Source of the DNA: CAYUYV01 sp964522525
GTDB lineage: Bacteria > Pseudomonadota > Alphaproteobacteria > JAJFIK01
NCBI GenBank assembly: GCA_964522525.1
Contig: CAZFWG010000013.1
Location: 1 to 64,000, forward strand
DNA: 64,000 nt
Direction: 5' to 3'
The position numbers were made by a program, and so were the translations under genes. This document shows positions 43,772 to 52,440 of the stretch, in pieces. Positions within the stretch are counted from its first letter, which is position 1; each line of letters opens with the position of its first letter. The notes beneath the pieces are model-generated. The model saw only the letters and a program-made list of their open reading frames with translations. It ran no database searches and was not told the origin of the DNA.

Positions 43772-44581
43772 ATGCGTGGATTGGCGCACACGACCCTGAA
43801 GGGCGTAACAGGATTGGCCGTCGCTTGGAGCCTGCTCACGGCACCGGCCTTTGCGGAGACGGAAACGGCCGAAGCGAAAGCGGCGGAAACAAAGGCTGCT
43901 GAAGCCGGGGCAACAGAAGCGGAAGCCAAAGAAGTAAAAGCAACGGACGCAGCCGAAACAACAGAAGAGACGGCTGCCGAGACCCAGGACGCTCAGCCGG
44001 ATGATGCTCCCAAGGCCGAAGGCTTCGATTACATGCCTCAGGACCTGACGGAAGGGCTCGAGCCGTCGAAGGCCGCCGATTTCGATCTTCTGCTTGTCCG
44101 TCCTGGTACAGACTTTTCGTCCTATGACAAAGTCTATCTTGAGCCCTTGGAATTCGCCCTGGTCAACGAGCGGGCCCAAATCGGCGTCACGAGTTCCGAT
44201 ATGGCCTTCCTGGACCGCAACTTCAACCGTCGTTTGACCTCGGGTCTTAAAGGCAAGGCGGAAATCGTCGATGAGGTCGGACCCGGCGTTCTGGTGGTCG
44301 CTCTCGCGATCATCGATGTGGAACCCAACCGGGACATCATCGGCAGCTTCCCCCTTCAGCGCACCCGCAGCCGGGTCTTCAATCAACAATCCGTCGGCAT
44401 CGGTTCGATCACCGTCGAGGGTGTCTTCCTAGACGGCGAGTCCGGGGAAGTGATCGCTGTCAACAAACATAACTACCGGGGCCCGATCATCCAGGCGAAC
44501 CCCAATCTCTTCACCCGGTGGGGCGATGCCCGGGCCGGTATGCGGGTCTATGCCCGCAAGCTTGCGGCCTTGTTGAAATAA
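43772..44581 (+). CDS. DUF3313-like secreted protein with AEAK-rich segment
   Basis: The 269-aa precursor has a signal peptide (LKGVTGLAVAWSLLTAPAFA). A low-complexity Ala/Glu/Lys/Thr segment covers about residues 30-85, with quasi-repeats such as AEAKAAETKAAEAGATEAEA. A globular C-terminal domain follows (about 100-269: LLLVRPGTDFSSYDKVYLEP, GVTSSDMAFLDRNFNRRL, SVGIGSITVEGVFLDGESGE). This resembles DUF3313, a family of predicted outer-membrane-associated proteins. It lacks the usual lipobox Cys. ATG at 43772 follows AAGGAGAC. A GC-rich hairpin follows. The function is unknown. Confidence 0.75.
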   Translation: MRGLAHTTLKGVTGLAVAWSLLTAPAFAETETAEAKAAETKAAEAGATEAEAKEVKATDAAETTEETAAETQDAQPDDAPKAEGFDYMPQDLTEGLEPSKAADFDLLLVRPGTDFSSYDKVYLEPLEFALVNERAQIGVTSSDMAFLDRNFNRRLTSGLKGKAEIVDEVGPGVLVVALAIIDVEPNRDIIGSFPLQRTRSRVFNQQSVGIGSITVEGVFLDGESGEVIAVNKHNYRGPIIQANPNLFTRWGDARAGMRVYARKLAALLK

Positions 44582-44585
44582 AAGC

Positions 44586-44621
44586 GAACCGGCCGGCCGG
44601 ACGCCATGCTCCGGCCGGTTC
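44586..44621 (+). terminator. GC-rich hairpin after the DUF3313-like gene
   Basis: GAACCGGCCGG (44586-44596) pairs with CCGGCCGGTTC (44611-44621) over a 14-nt loop just beyond the stop codon, between two convergent genes. The T tract is absent, so it may be a weak bidirectional terminator. Confidence 0.5.
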
Positions 44622-44668
44622 TCCGGTACCTCACCGCCTACGGATCGGTCCCATGACGGCTGCGGCCG

Positions 44669-46381
44669 TCAGGGGGCCTCATTCCACCCGGTCCAACCCG
44701 GACCCCTGACCACGCGCCCGGGCATGGCACCCGTATGCTCCCCGTCTTTCAAGACCGCGACACCATTCACAAGGACATGGGACACGCCCGTGGCATATTG
44801 GTGGGGCTCGGCATAGGTCGCGTGGTCGGTGATCGTGGCGGGATCGAAGACCACGATATCGGCGAAAAAGCCCTCCCGCAGCCGGCCACGACGTTTCAGG
44901 CCCAAATTCTCCGCCGGCAGAGACGTCAGCTTGCGAACGGCCTCCTCCAGGGAAATCACCCCCTCCTCGCGTACATATTTCCCAAGCAGCCGGGCAAAAT
45001 TCCCATAGGCCCGGGGATGAAAATTACGCTTGAGGAACACGCCCTCGGCGGCCAGCGAGGCACCGTCTGATCCGAAACTCATATAGGGGAGAGCGATCTG
45101 GCGTCGGACATTTTCCTCCGACATCAGGAAATAGACCGTCCCGACACGGCTGTCGTCCTCGATGACGAGATCGATGGCCGTTTCCTCCGGCGAGGTCCCC
45201 CGCATGGCGGCGACTTCGGCCAGGGTCTTGCCGATCAGCGGCTTGAGGGCCTCACTCTTGAAATCTACGAGCAGAAGACGTTCCGCGGAGCCTGCCGCCA
45301 GATAGAGGTTCTCCCAGGCGTCGGTCGGTGTCTGCATTTCCTGGATCACGCGTGCGCGGATCTCCGGATCCTTCAGCCGCTTGACCCATGCGTCATGGCC
45401 ACCTTCCTGAACCCAAGGGGGCATGGCCGCATTGAGGCCCGTGGCCCCGGCCGTATACAGATACATGTTCGTCGTGATGCGCAGCCCTTCTGCCCGGGCC
45501 GCCTCGATCTTTTCGAGCGCCGGGTCGATCTTGCTCCAATTGGACGCCCCCGCCATTTTGAGATGGTAGATCTCGGCGGGGATGTCGGCCTCCCGGGCAA
45601 TGGTGATCAATTCGTCCATGGCCTCGAGCAGGCGCGCGCTTTCACTGCGCAGATGGGAAATATACATGCCCCCGTAGCGCGCCGCGACTTTACTCAGCTC
45701 AATGAGTTCTTCGGTCTCGGCGTAGAAGGCCGGCGCATAGATCAGGGAGGTTCCAAGGCCCAGCGCCCCCTCCTCCATGGCCCGGGCGACAAGGGCTTTC
45801 ATGCGCGCCAGTTCATCGCGCGCCGGCGCGCGGTCCTCATAGCCCACCTCGTGAATGCGCACCGTGGAGGCGCCGACAAAGGACGCCACATTGGTGGAAA
45901 CGCCCTTGTCTTCCAAATGCTCCAGATACTCGCCCAAACTCGTCCAGGGGATGTCGAATTTGAGATCCCCCTGCTTTTCGAGTTCAGTGGCTTTCATCTT
46001 GGCGTTCAAGGGCCCCATGGACCAGCCCTCGCCCATGACCTCAAGCGTAACACCCTGGCGAATGTTGCTCTGGCTGCGGCCGTCAACGAGCAGGGATTGG
46101 GTGGCCCAACTCAGAACATTGATGAAACCGGGGGCGACCGCCATTCCGCCCGCCTCGATTTCCTTCAACCCTTCCGCGTCCTTCAGGTCACCGATCGCGG
46201 CGATCGCATCCCCCCTGATCGCGACATCGCCAACCATGGGTGCCGCGCCTGAACCGTCATAAATCAGTCCGCCCCGGATCACGACATCATAGGGCGTCTC
46301 GTCCGCGTGAACCGAACCGCCTACGAGACCCCAAAACAAAAGGGTACAGATGAAAATCTGTTGAACCGCCCATCGTCTCAT
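44669..46381 (-). CDS. Secreted amidohydrolase, D-aminoacylase-like, atypical metal site
   Basis: The 570-aa protein has a signal peptide (VQQIFICTLLFWGLVGGSVH) and the amidohydrolase fold of N-acyl-D-amino acid deacylases. Retained features are His in YISHLRSES, His in EIYHLKMAG and Asp in FGSDGASLA. However, the beta1 HxH metal motif, normally PGFIDxHTH, reads PGFINVLSWA (residues 84-93). The Cys of the usual GNCG segment is replaced in EVMGEGWSMGP. At most one metal site is therefore likely. The C-terminal part has the family LREGFFADIVVFDPATITD. ATG at 46381 follows GGAGG. The substrate is uncertain. Confidence 0.82.
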   Translation of the reverse strand: MRRWAVQQIFICTLLFWGLVGGSVHADETPYDVVIRGGLIYDGSGAAPMVGDVAIRGDAIAAIGDLKDAEGLKEIEAGGMAVAPGFINVLSWATQSLLVDGRSQSNIRQGVTLEVMGEGWSMGPLNAKMKATELEKQGDLKFDIPWTSLGEYLEHLEDKGVSTNVASFVGASTVRIHEVGYEDRAPARDELARMKALVARAMEEGALGLGTSLIYAPAFYAETEELIELSKVAARYGGMYISHLRSESARLLEAMDELITIAREADIPAEIYHLKMAGASNWSKIDPALEKIEAARAEGLRITTNMYLYTAGATGLNAAMPPWVQEGGHDAWVKRLKDPEIRARVIQEMQTPTDAWENLYLAAGSAERLLLVDFKSEALKPLIGKTLAEVAAMRGTSPEETAIDLVIEDDSRVGTVYFLMSEENVRRQIALPYMSFGSDGASLAAEGVFLKRNFHPRAYGNFARLLGKYVREEGVISLEEAVRKLTSLPAENLGLKRRGRLREGFFADIVVFDPATITDHATYAEPHQYATGVSHVLVNGVAVLKDGEHTGAMPGRVVRGPGWTGWNEAP

Positions 46382-46581
46382 GGCCTCGACCTCCATGACC
46401 TTGTTTTGCCATCGCCGTCGAATGGTAAAGCCGAATTTGACAGGCGCAAGGGCACGAGCAACCTTGCGTCGGCGGACAAATGGCGCACAATTCAAATCAG
46501 AGCTCCAAGAGATCGACGCGACGGATCCCGAATGCGCGGGAAAAGGGCGTTTTCCGGAGGGGGTTCTGAGGGTTGAAGGCC

Positions 46582-47556
46582 ATGCGGCTCACAAGATTAA
46601 TCGGATTTTGGGTTGGACTCTGGATCGTCGTCGCGGGCGCGCTTTCGGAAGCCCTGGCCCAGGACCTCGCGGGGTCTGATCTGCGCCTTGCCTACAACAA
46701 TGGCCTGACCGTTCCGGTTTTCGTGAACGGCCAAGGGCCGTTTGACTTCGTCGTCGACACCGCGGCCAGCAATACGGTCATCTTCGAGAATTTGAGCAAC
46801 CGTTTGATGATCGGCCAGGAAGACGGTCAGGATGCGGTCGTGATCTTCGGCCTGCGCGAACAGACCGAGAAGGTCCATGAACTGGAAAGCCTCACCGTCA
46901 ACGGTTTTGAGAAACGCAATCTGAGGACCATCATCCTTCCCGATTGGGATGTGGCGGGCCAGGACAGCCCCGCCGGGCTTTTGGGCATGGATTTTCTGTC
47001 TTCCTTTTTTGTGCTTTTCGACCTGGAAGAATCCCGTTTCTACATCAGCGAGCGTGACCCCAAGCGGCGCAAGAGTGGTGCTTGGACGTCGACGCGATTG
47101 CGCTCGACCGATCTCGGCGTTCTGCGTACGGACTTGTTTCTTGCCCGGATTTCGATCAACGGTAAGCCGTTTCTGGGCCTGCTCGACACCGGCGCCTCCC
47201 ACAGCCTGCTCAGCGTGAAGGCGTCTCAGATCCTCGGCGCCATTCCGCCCTCGGTCGGGTCCGGGCGCGGCGCGATGGTCGATGCCGCCGGCACCTCACG
47301 GCCCGTCTTTCTTGTCCAGGTGGCACGGATGACGATCGGACGACAGCGCTTTCCCAAGTGGATCTTTACGGTTCGCGAGTTGAAGATTTTCCGCTATCTG
47401 AACGCGGAATACCGCACCACGGCCATTCTGGGCAATGACGTTCTAGCGCGGCAGAGCTTCGCCATCGATTTCCCCGGAAAGAAGCTCTGGCTGCGCCGTC
47501 GCGGTCCCCGATCCCCCGCAAGAAAACGTCTATTGGAACCGACATTCACCTTATAG
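46582..47556 (+). CDS. Secreted retropepsin-like aspartic protease
   Basis: The 324-aa precursor has a signal peptide (LIGFWVGLWIVVAGALSEAL) and two aspartic half-domains. The first, FDFVVDTAASNTVIF, has Asp59 with DTA in place of DTG. The second, FLGLLDTGASHSLLS, has Asp202 in a canonical DTG. Hydrophobic-hydrophobic-Gly flap-like segments follow each (PAGLLGMDFLSS, TAILGNDVLARQ). This fits bacterial two-domain retropepsin-like proteins annotated as aspartyl protease family. ATG at 46582 is chosen, as the upstream frame begins with TTG. It ends 6 bp inside the convergent neighbour. Confidence 0.85.
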   Translation: MRLTRLIGFWVGLWIVVAGALSEALAQDLAGSDLRLAYNNGLTVPVFVNGQGPFDFVVDTAASNTVIFENLSNRLMIGQEDGQDAVVIFGLREQTEKVHELESLTVNGFEKRNLRTIILPDWDVAGQDSPAGLLGMDFLSSFFVLFDLEESRFYISERDPKRRKSGAWTSTRLRSTDLGVLRTDLFLARISINGKPFLGLLDTGASHSLLSVKASQILGAIPPSVGSGRGAMVDAAGTSRPVFLVQVARMTIGRQRFPKWIFTVRELKIFRYLNAEYRTTAILGNDVLARQSFAIDFPGKKLWLRRRGPRSPARKRLLEPTFTL

Positions 47557-48018
47557 GCGGGCCGCCCCCCAAAAGCACAAACCTCCGCAGATGATGGATA
47601 CCCAGATCAACATGGCGTCATGGGTCCCGATCGGCGTATAGGAGACGAGCGTCTCTCCCTTATGATCGGCCTCCAGGATTGTGCACAGATAGCCGAGGCA
47701 GGTCTTGCGATTGTATCGCACACGAACGGGTTCACCATTCTCGACCAGAACGCTGAGGCTGTTGGCTTTCCGCCCGCCGACAAGATCCGTATGAGAAAAG
47801 ATGCGACCGGCGATTTTCAGTTCAAAATGGGTCGTACACAGCAGGCCCAGACTCCTGCTCAGACACCAGGTCTGGGGTTCCTGCGGAAATCCGCCCGCCA
47901 CCGTCGCTTCGTCGCGTTCCAACCCGTCCAACAGGCCAAGGGCTGGCGCGACCAGGACGTAAAGCAGTCCGAGCAGAATGAAAAAGCTCTTGGCAGCGAA
48001 GTGCCGGGGGAGCCTCAT
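47551..48018 (-). CDS. Small two-helix membrane protein coupled to the aminotransferase
   Basis: The 155-aa product has two hydrophobic segments: SFFILLGLLYVLVAPALGLL near the N terminus and AMLIWVSIICGGLCFWGAAR at the C terminus. The soluble loop between them contains four Cys (TWCLSRSLGLLC, KTCLGYLCTI). This topology resembles DUF3592-like proteins, where a loop with a repeated Tyr/Cys pattern faces the periplasm; I am not sure of the family. ATG at 48018 overlaps the aminotransferase stop (ATGA), and the last 6 bp overlap the convergent protease gene. Confidence 0.65.
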   Translation of the reverse strand: MRLPRHFAAKSFFILLGLLYVLVAPALGLLDGLERDEATVAGGFPQEPQTWCLSRSLGLLCTTHFELKIAGRIFSHTDLVGGRKANSLSVLVENGEPVRVRYNRKTCLGYLCTILEADHKGETLVSYTPIGTHDAMLIWVSIICGGLCFWGAARL

Positions 48019-49274
48019 GGCTGCACTCCCCTGCCCGCCTTGGCGGCCTTGGCAGCCTGCCCTTCGGCTAGACGCGAAGGGCACCATTGGGTGAGGCGAT
48101 CGAGGGCCGCCGCCGCCCGTCCCGCGCCTCCGGCAAAGGACAGACGGACCGTGGCATGGCCGTTGACATCGTCAAAATCGAGGCCTGGGGTGATCGCGAT
48201 CCCCGTCTCGCTGAGCAGGCGCTCGCAGAACGCGACCGAATCCATGCCGAAACGGGTAATATCCGCATAGATATAAAAGGCACCATCGGCCCGGGACAAA
48301 CGCTCAAAACCCAGTTCGGGCAACCGGCTTGTCAGAAGATCCCGCGCCTTTGTGTAGTCGGCGACCACGGCATCATAGGCCGTCGTGGCCTCCGGCTCGA
48401 ACGCGGCGCATGCCGCGTATTGGCCCAGGGTCGGCGGGGCCACCATGAGATTTTGCGCCAGGCATTCGATGGTGCGGATCAGATCCTCCGGGACCACCGT
48501 CCAACCGATCCGCCAGCCCGCCATGCAGTAGTATTTCGAGAAGCTGTTGACGACGATGGCATCCTGGCCGCTGGCCAGCGCCGACGGGGCGAGTTCGGGG
48601 CCGTGCTCCAGCCTGTGATAGATCTCATCCACGATGAAGGGAATGCTGGCATCACGGGTCAGCGCCGCACAGGCGTTCAGCTCCTCCGCTGACAGAATGG
48701 TTCCGGTGGGATTGGCGGGGCTTGCGAGCAGGAGCCCGTCCAGACCCTTCTTAATGGCCTCCGCGACACGGGCCGGATTGAGCGTATACCCATCATCCGG
48801 ATCCGTCTCGATGAAGACGGGCGTCAGTCCAAAAGCCTTCAGCATATTGGGATAGGCGGGATAATAGGGGCGGGTAAGGCCGATCCGCGCGCCCGGCTCG
48901 AACAGGGCCGTGAACAGATATTGGAACGCGCTTGACGACCCGGCCGTCACGGCAACCCGTGCCGGATCCACCTCCAGGCCGTAAAGACCCTGGTAGGATT
49001 CGGCGATCCGGGCGCGCAGGGGATCGACACCGACGGCCTCCGTATAGGGAACACGTCCGCTGTCCAGAATGTTCCGGGCGGCCGACAGGACGGCCTCAGG
49101 CGCCGGCGCCGAAGGCTGACCAATCTCCAGATGGAGGACGTCCTGCCCGGCCGCCTCAAGTCGATTGGCGTCGCGCATTACATCCATGGCGAGGAAGGGC
49201 GAGACATGGGCTCGGGCCGCCAGGGCTGCCGGGCCGGTACCATGGGATCCGCTGGATGTCGGGGTGATCTTCAT
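48015..49274 (-). CDS. PLP-dependent class I/II aminotransferase
   Basis: The 419-aa fold-type I aminotransferase carries the Schiff-base Lys in VNSFSKYYCMAGWRIGW, the substrate-Arg in the C-terminal RLSFAGG, VDEIYHRLEHGP and ASPANPTGTILSAEELN. It is closest in pattern to aspartate or alanine-type class Ib aminotransferases. The amino donor cannot be decided. ATG at 49274 has GAGGAGGG upstream and overlaps the stop of the preceding GGT-like gene. The neighbouring GGT-like gene could release amino acids whose amino groups this enzyme moves; this is inference from operon structure. Confidence 0.88.
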   Translation of the reverse strand: MKITPTSSGSHGTGPAALAARAHVSPFLAMDVMRDANRLEAAGQDVLHLEIGQPSAPAPEAVLSAARNILDSGRVPYTEAVGVDPLRARIAESYQGLYGLEVDPARVAVTAGSSSAFQYLFTALFEPGARIGLTRPYYPAYPNMLKAFGLTPVFIETDPDDGYTLNPARVAEAIKKGLDGLLLASPANPTGTILSAEELNACAALTRDASIPFIVDEIYHRLEHGPELAPSALASGQDAIVVNSFSKYYCMAGWRIGWTVVPEDLIRTIECLAQNLMVAPPTLGQYAACAAFEPEATTAYDAVVADYTKARDLLTSRLPELGFERLSRADGAFYIYADITRFGMDSVAFCERLLSETGIAITPGLDFDDVNGHATVRLSFAGGAGRAAAALDRLTQWCPSRLAEGQAAKAAKAGRGVQP

Positions 49275-50692
49275 GACGGCCCTCCTCGTGCTTCAATGGC
49301 CAGACCGGCGCCGTGGGGATCAAGACCGAGGACACAGGTCCCGGACGCGCTCGGTAAGCCTTCTGTACAATGAATAAAATGCGCCCTGTTCATGGCCGAT
49401 GCCCCGTTGGCCTTCAGGACCGCAGCGGAGACCTCCGGATCGCGCGCAGCTGCCAGCATCATATAAAAGACGGCGGCCGGTCCAGCGGCCTGGCCGCTGC
49501 CAACCCCGGCAAAGGACAAACTCTGTTGCTTGCCCGTCATCAGGAAGGCCGGCGTCAGGAACGCGGCCGATAGGCTCGCGGAATCCTCCAAGGTCGGCGT
49601 GCGCGCATAGACGATGCCGTCGCTCAGGCCAAGGCGCCGGGCGCCCAGAACCCCGTTCATCGTCAAGCCGCAGGCCACGGCGGAGCCGGACCGGTCGGCC
49701 ACCAGAAAACTGGTCGTGCCGAAATCCTTGGCGGCCATGGCGATGATGCCATGGGCCTCCAACGTGTCCTTGGCGAGATCCATCATCCGGGCCGCATCGG
49801 TCCTGTCGGCGCTCTCCTCCTTCAAAGCCACATCAAGAACCGCCCAGGCGAAGCTGCCGGCCCCCAGATCGGCGGCCGGGATATAGGCCGTCGCGCCGTC
49901 CGCGAGGACGAGGGCCTGGGCGGGGCGAACACGGGTTTGGTAGCCGCCCATGTCGTCGGCGGTCACCGCGCCGCCGGCGCGCGTCACGCTCGCCAGGAAG
50001 AGGGCCGCCGTCTCGCCCTTGTAAAAATCATCCCCACCCGTCTCGGCGAGCCGCGCGAGCACCCGGCCGAGCGCCGGCTGGGTGAGGCGCTCTCCCGGCG
50101 CCAGGGGCGTTCCGTCTTTCGCCGACAGGAGCGTCGCGAGATAGGGATCCAGATCCGCGCGGTCTGGAAAGGCCTCGAGGCGATTGGCCATCGCTTCCGA
50201 AAAGGGATGACCCGCCGATGCCAGACCTTGGGCCGGGGCCACGACCGTTTCCCAGTCCAAGGTGCCCCATTGACCATGGAGCACGGTGAGGCCGCTCACG
50301 AGGCCAGGCACGGCCACGGGACCACCGTCCCGGGGTTGGCGCGGCAGAAAATCCAGGCTCAGGATGCGGCGGGAGGGGGCATCGAGATAAAGGCAGACCC
50401 CGCCGCTGCCCAGGCTGGCCGCTGCTGGATAGGTGACGGAAAGGGTGAGTGCCATCGCGGTGGCCGCATCGGCCGGAGTGCCGCCCTTTTTCAGGATTCG
50501 TGTGCCGATCCGAGCCGCCTGGGGTTCTTCCGCGATAACATAGCCGCGCGCGGGCGGCTCGGCCCCGGGGCCGCCCGTCGCCGATCGCCCCTGGCCCGTT
50601 TGGGGATCCGTGGCACAGCTGGCAAGAGACATGGCCAACAAAAGACCCACAACCGCCCTCGCGCCCGGGGGCGGGTGCCATATTGTGGTCAT
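49271..50692 (-). CDS. Gamma-glutamyltransferase-like lipoprotein
   Basis: The 473-aa Ntn-hydrolase has a lipoprotein signal (lipobox LASC, Cys26). The N-terminal half reads GGTPADAATAMALTLSVTYP and GSGGVCLYLDAP. The expected autocatalytic nucleophile is Thr326 in FGTTSFLVADRSGSAV. It is shorter than usual GGTs (about 560-590 aa), and the downstream GGT motifs are altered: TTSF replaces TTHF, and the C-terminal substrate loop is reduced. Gamma-glutamyl transfer is therefore not certain. It is first in an operon with the aminotransferase and a small membrane protein, each joined by a 4-nt overlap. Confidence 0.8.
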   Translation of the reverse strand: MTTIWHPPPGARAVVGLLLAMSLASCATDPQTGQGRSATGGPGAEPPARGYVIAEEPQAARIGTRILKKGGTPADAATAMALTLSVTYPAAASLGSGGVCLYLDAPSRRILSLDFLPRQPRDGGPVAVPGLVSGLTVLHGQWGTLDWETVVAPAQGLASAGHPFSEAMANRLEAFPDRADLDPYLATLLSAKDGTPLAPGERLTQPALGRVLARLAETGGDDFYKGETAALFLASVTRAGGAVTADDMGGYQTRVRPAQALVLADGATAYIPAADLGAGSFAWAVLDVALKEESADRTDAARMMDLAKDTLEAHGIIAMAAKDFGTTSFLVADRSGSAVACGLTMNGVLGARRLGLSDGIVYARTPTLEDSASLSAAFLTPAFLMTGKQQSLSFAGVGSGQAAGPAAVFYMMLAAARDPEVSAAVLKANGASAMNRAHFIHCTEGLPSASGTCVLGLDPHGAGLAIEARGGPS

Positions 50693-50937
50693 GGATCTCC
50701 TCCAGCCGTTAGCTTCTCGATGAAAGAGTACCCTAAATCGACGGATGTCCAGCGGCGATGCCCCACGGGAGGTACCGGTGCGATAAAGTCACGGGATTGC
50801 CACATGACACACCCGTCAACCGGGGGCAACATCACATAAGCGCGAAAATGTGATGTGATGACCTTGGGGTTGGCGGGCACCGAATTTGGGTGAGACAGCG
50901 CGCGTCCGCATCGCGGAACAGGGATGGGAAACAACGC

Positions 50938-52359
50938 ATGGAAATCAGAGCCCGTCATTCTTGGAACGGTGCCCTTTTCGGATCCCTCGCAGGCGCCGTG
51001 ACCGCGCCCATGCGTGTCGTCCTGATCGGTGTCATGGTTTTGGCGCTGAGCGCCATGCCGGCCCGAAGCCAGGGTATCAGCCTGATCCGCGACGCGGAGA
51101 CGGAACGCATGATCCGGGGTTATTCGGATCCGATCCTCGCCGCCGCCGGCATCCAGCCCAGCAGCGTGCGCATCTATCTGGTGAACGACGCGTCGATCAA
51201 CGCCTTTGTCACGGTGGGGCGGCGCATGTTCATCAATACAGGCCTGATCCTTGCGGCGGATCGTCCCAACCAGATCATCGGCGTGATCGCCCACGAAACC
51301 GGCCACATCGCCGGCGCCCATGTGGCGCGTTTCGATGACGCCATCGCGGCGACCACCGCCCCGCTCCTGATCAGCATGGCCCTTGGCATCCTGGCGGCGG
51401 CGGCGGGCGCGCCCGATGCGGGTCTCGCCCTTCTCCTGGGCGGTCAGCAAGTGGCGCAGCGGCGGGTTCTCTCCCACAGCCGGGTCAATGAGGCATCGGC
51501 CGACCAGGCCGCCGTGAGCTATCTCGATGCCCTCGGTATTTCTTCCGAAGGGCTGATTGAATTCTTCGGCAAGTTCCGCGACCAGGAACTGCTGACCCCG
51601 GGCCGCCGGGATCCCTTCGTACGCACCCACCCCTTGTCCAGCGATCGGATCGCCGCCTTGCGCGCCCGCGTGGATGAATCTCCGTATACGCACATCAAGG
51701 ATTCGCCCGAAGCGATCCGCAGGCTGAGCCTGGTCAAGGCCAAGATCTACGGTTTTCTGGAGCGGCCCGAAGTGACCTTCCGCCGCTTTCCGGAAGGGGA
51801 CAATTCACTGGAAGCCCATTACGCCCGTACTGTGGCCCATTTCCAGCGCGGCTCCGTGGATGAAGCGCTGGCCGAGGTCGAGCCGCTGCTCAGCGCCGAA
51901 CCCAACAATCCCTATTTCCATGAACTCAAGGGCCAGGCCCTGTTTGAAAGCGGCCGCCCCGCCGACGCCATCGACCCTTATCGCCGCGCCGTCGAATTGT
52001 TGCCCGACGAAGGCCTGTTCAAGCTCCTTCTCGGTCAGGCGCTGCTGGCGACCGATGAGGAAGGCGCCAAGGAAGAGACCAGCAGGGAAGCGCTGCGCCA
52101 CCTGCAGACCGCCGCGAGGCAGGACGGCGAGAACTCCTTTGTCTGGCATCAGCTGGCCATTGCCCATTCGCGCCTCGGTAACGAAACCATGGCCAATCTG
52201 GCGACGGCGGAGCGTTTCTACATCGTCGGCAATGCGGGGCGTGCCGCCCAGTTCGCCGCCCGGTCCCTGGCCAAGCTGCCACCCGGTTCGCCGGAATGGA
52301 ACAGGGCCAATGATATTCTCCAGGCCTCGAAAGAGGCTGCCCGTCGCCGCCGTCGCTGA
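50938..52359 (+). CDS. M48 family metalloprotease with TPR repeats (BepA-like)
   Basis: The 473-aa precursor has an N-terminal export segment (VVLIGVMVLALSAMPARS) and an M48 peptidase domain with HETGH (His119-Glu120-His123) and the third-ligand Glu in NEASADQAAV. A C-terminal TPR region covers about residues 280-470 (EAHYARTVAHFQRGSVDEAL). This is the architecture of BepA/YfgC, the periplasmic protease-chaperone in outer-membrane protein assembly. ATG at 50938 follows AGGGATGGG; an earlier in-frame GTG would add a basic segment. It is probably monocistronic or joined with the DsbA-like gene 81 bp downstream. Confidence 0.92.
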   Translation: MEIRARHSWNGALFGSLAGAVTAPMRVVLIGVMVLALSAMPARSQGISLIRDAETERMIRGYSDPILAAAGIQPSSVRIYLVNDASINAFVTVGRRMFINTGLILAADRPNQIIGVIAHETGHIAGAHVARFDDAIAATTAPLLISMALGILAAAAGAPDAGLALLLGGQQVAQRRVLSHSRVNEASADQAAVSYLDALGISSEGLIEFFGKFRDQELLTPGRRDPFVRTHPLSSDRIAALRARVDESPYTHIKDSPEAIRRLSLVKAKIYGFLERPEVTFRRFPEGDNSLEAHYARTVAHFQRGSVDEALAEVEPLLSAEPNNPYFHELKGQALFESGRPADAIDPYRRAVELLPDEGLFKLLLGQALLATDEEGAKEETSREALRHLQTAARQDGENSFVWHQLAIAHSRLGNETMANLATAERFYIVGNAGRAAQFAARSLAKLPPGSPEWNRANDILQASKEAARRRRR

Positions 52360-52440
52360 TCAGCAGACGGCCTGCTTTTTCGCATCGTTTGCCTTCTGAA
52401 AGTTTGAAATGCCCCAAGGCCTAAAAACCGGGAACACGCC

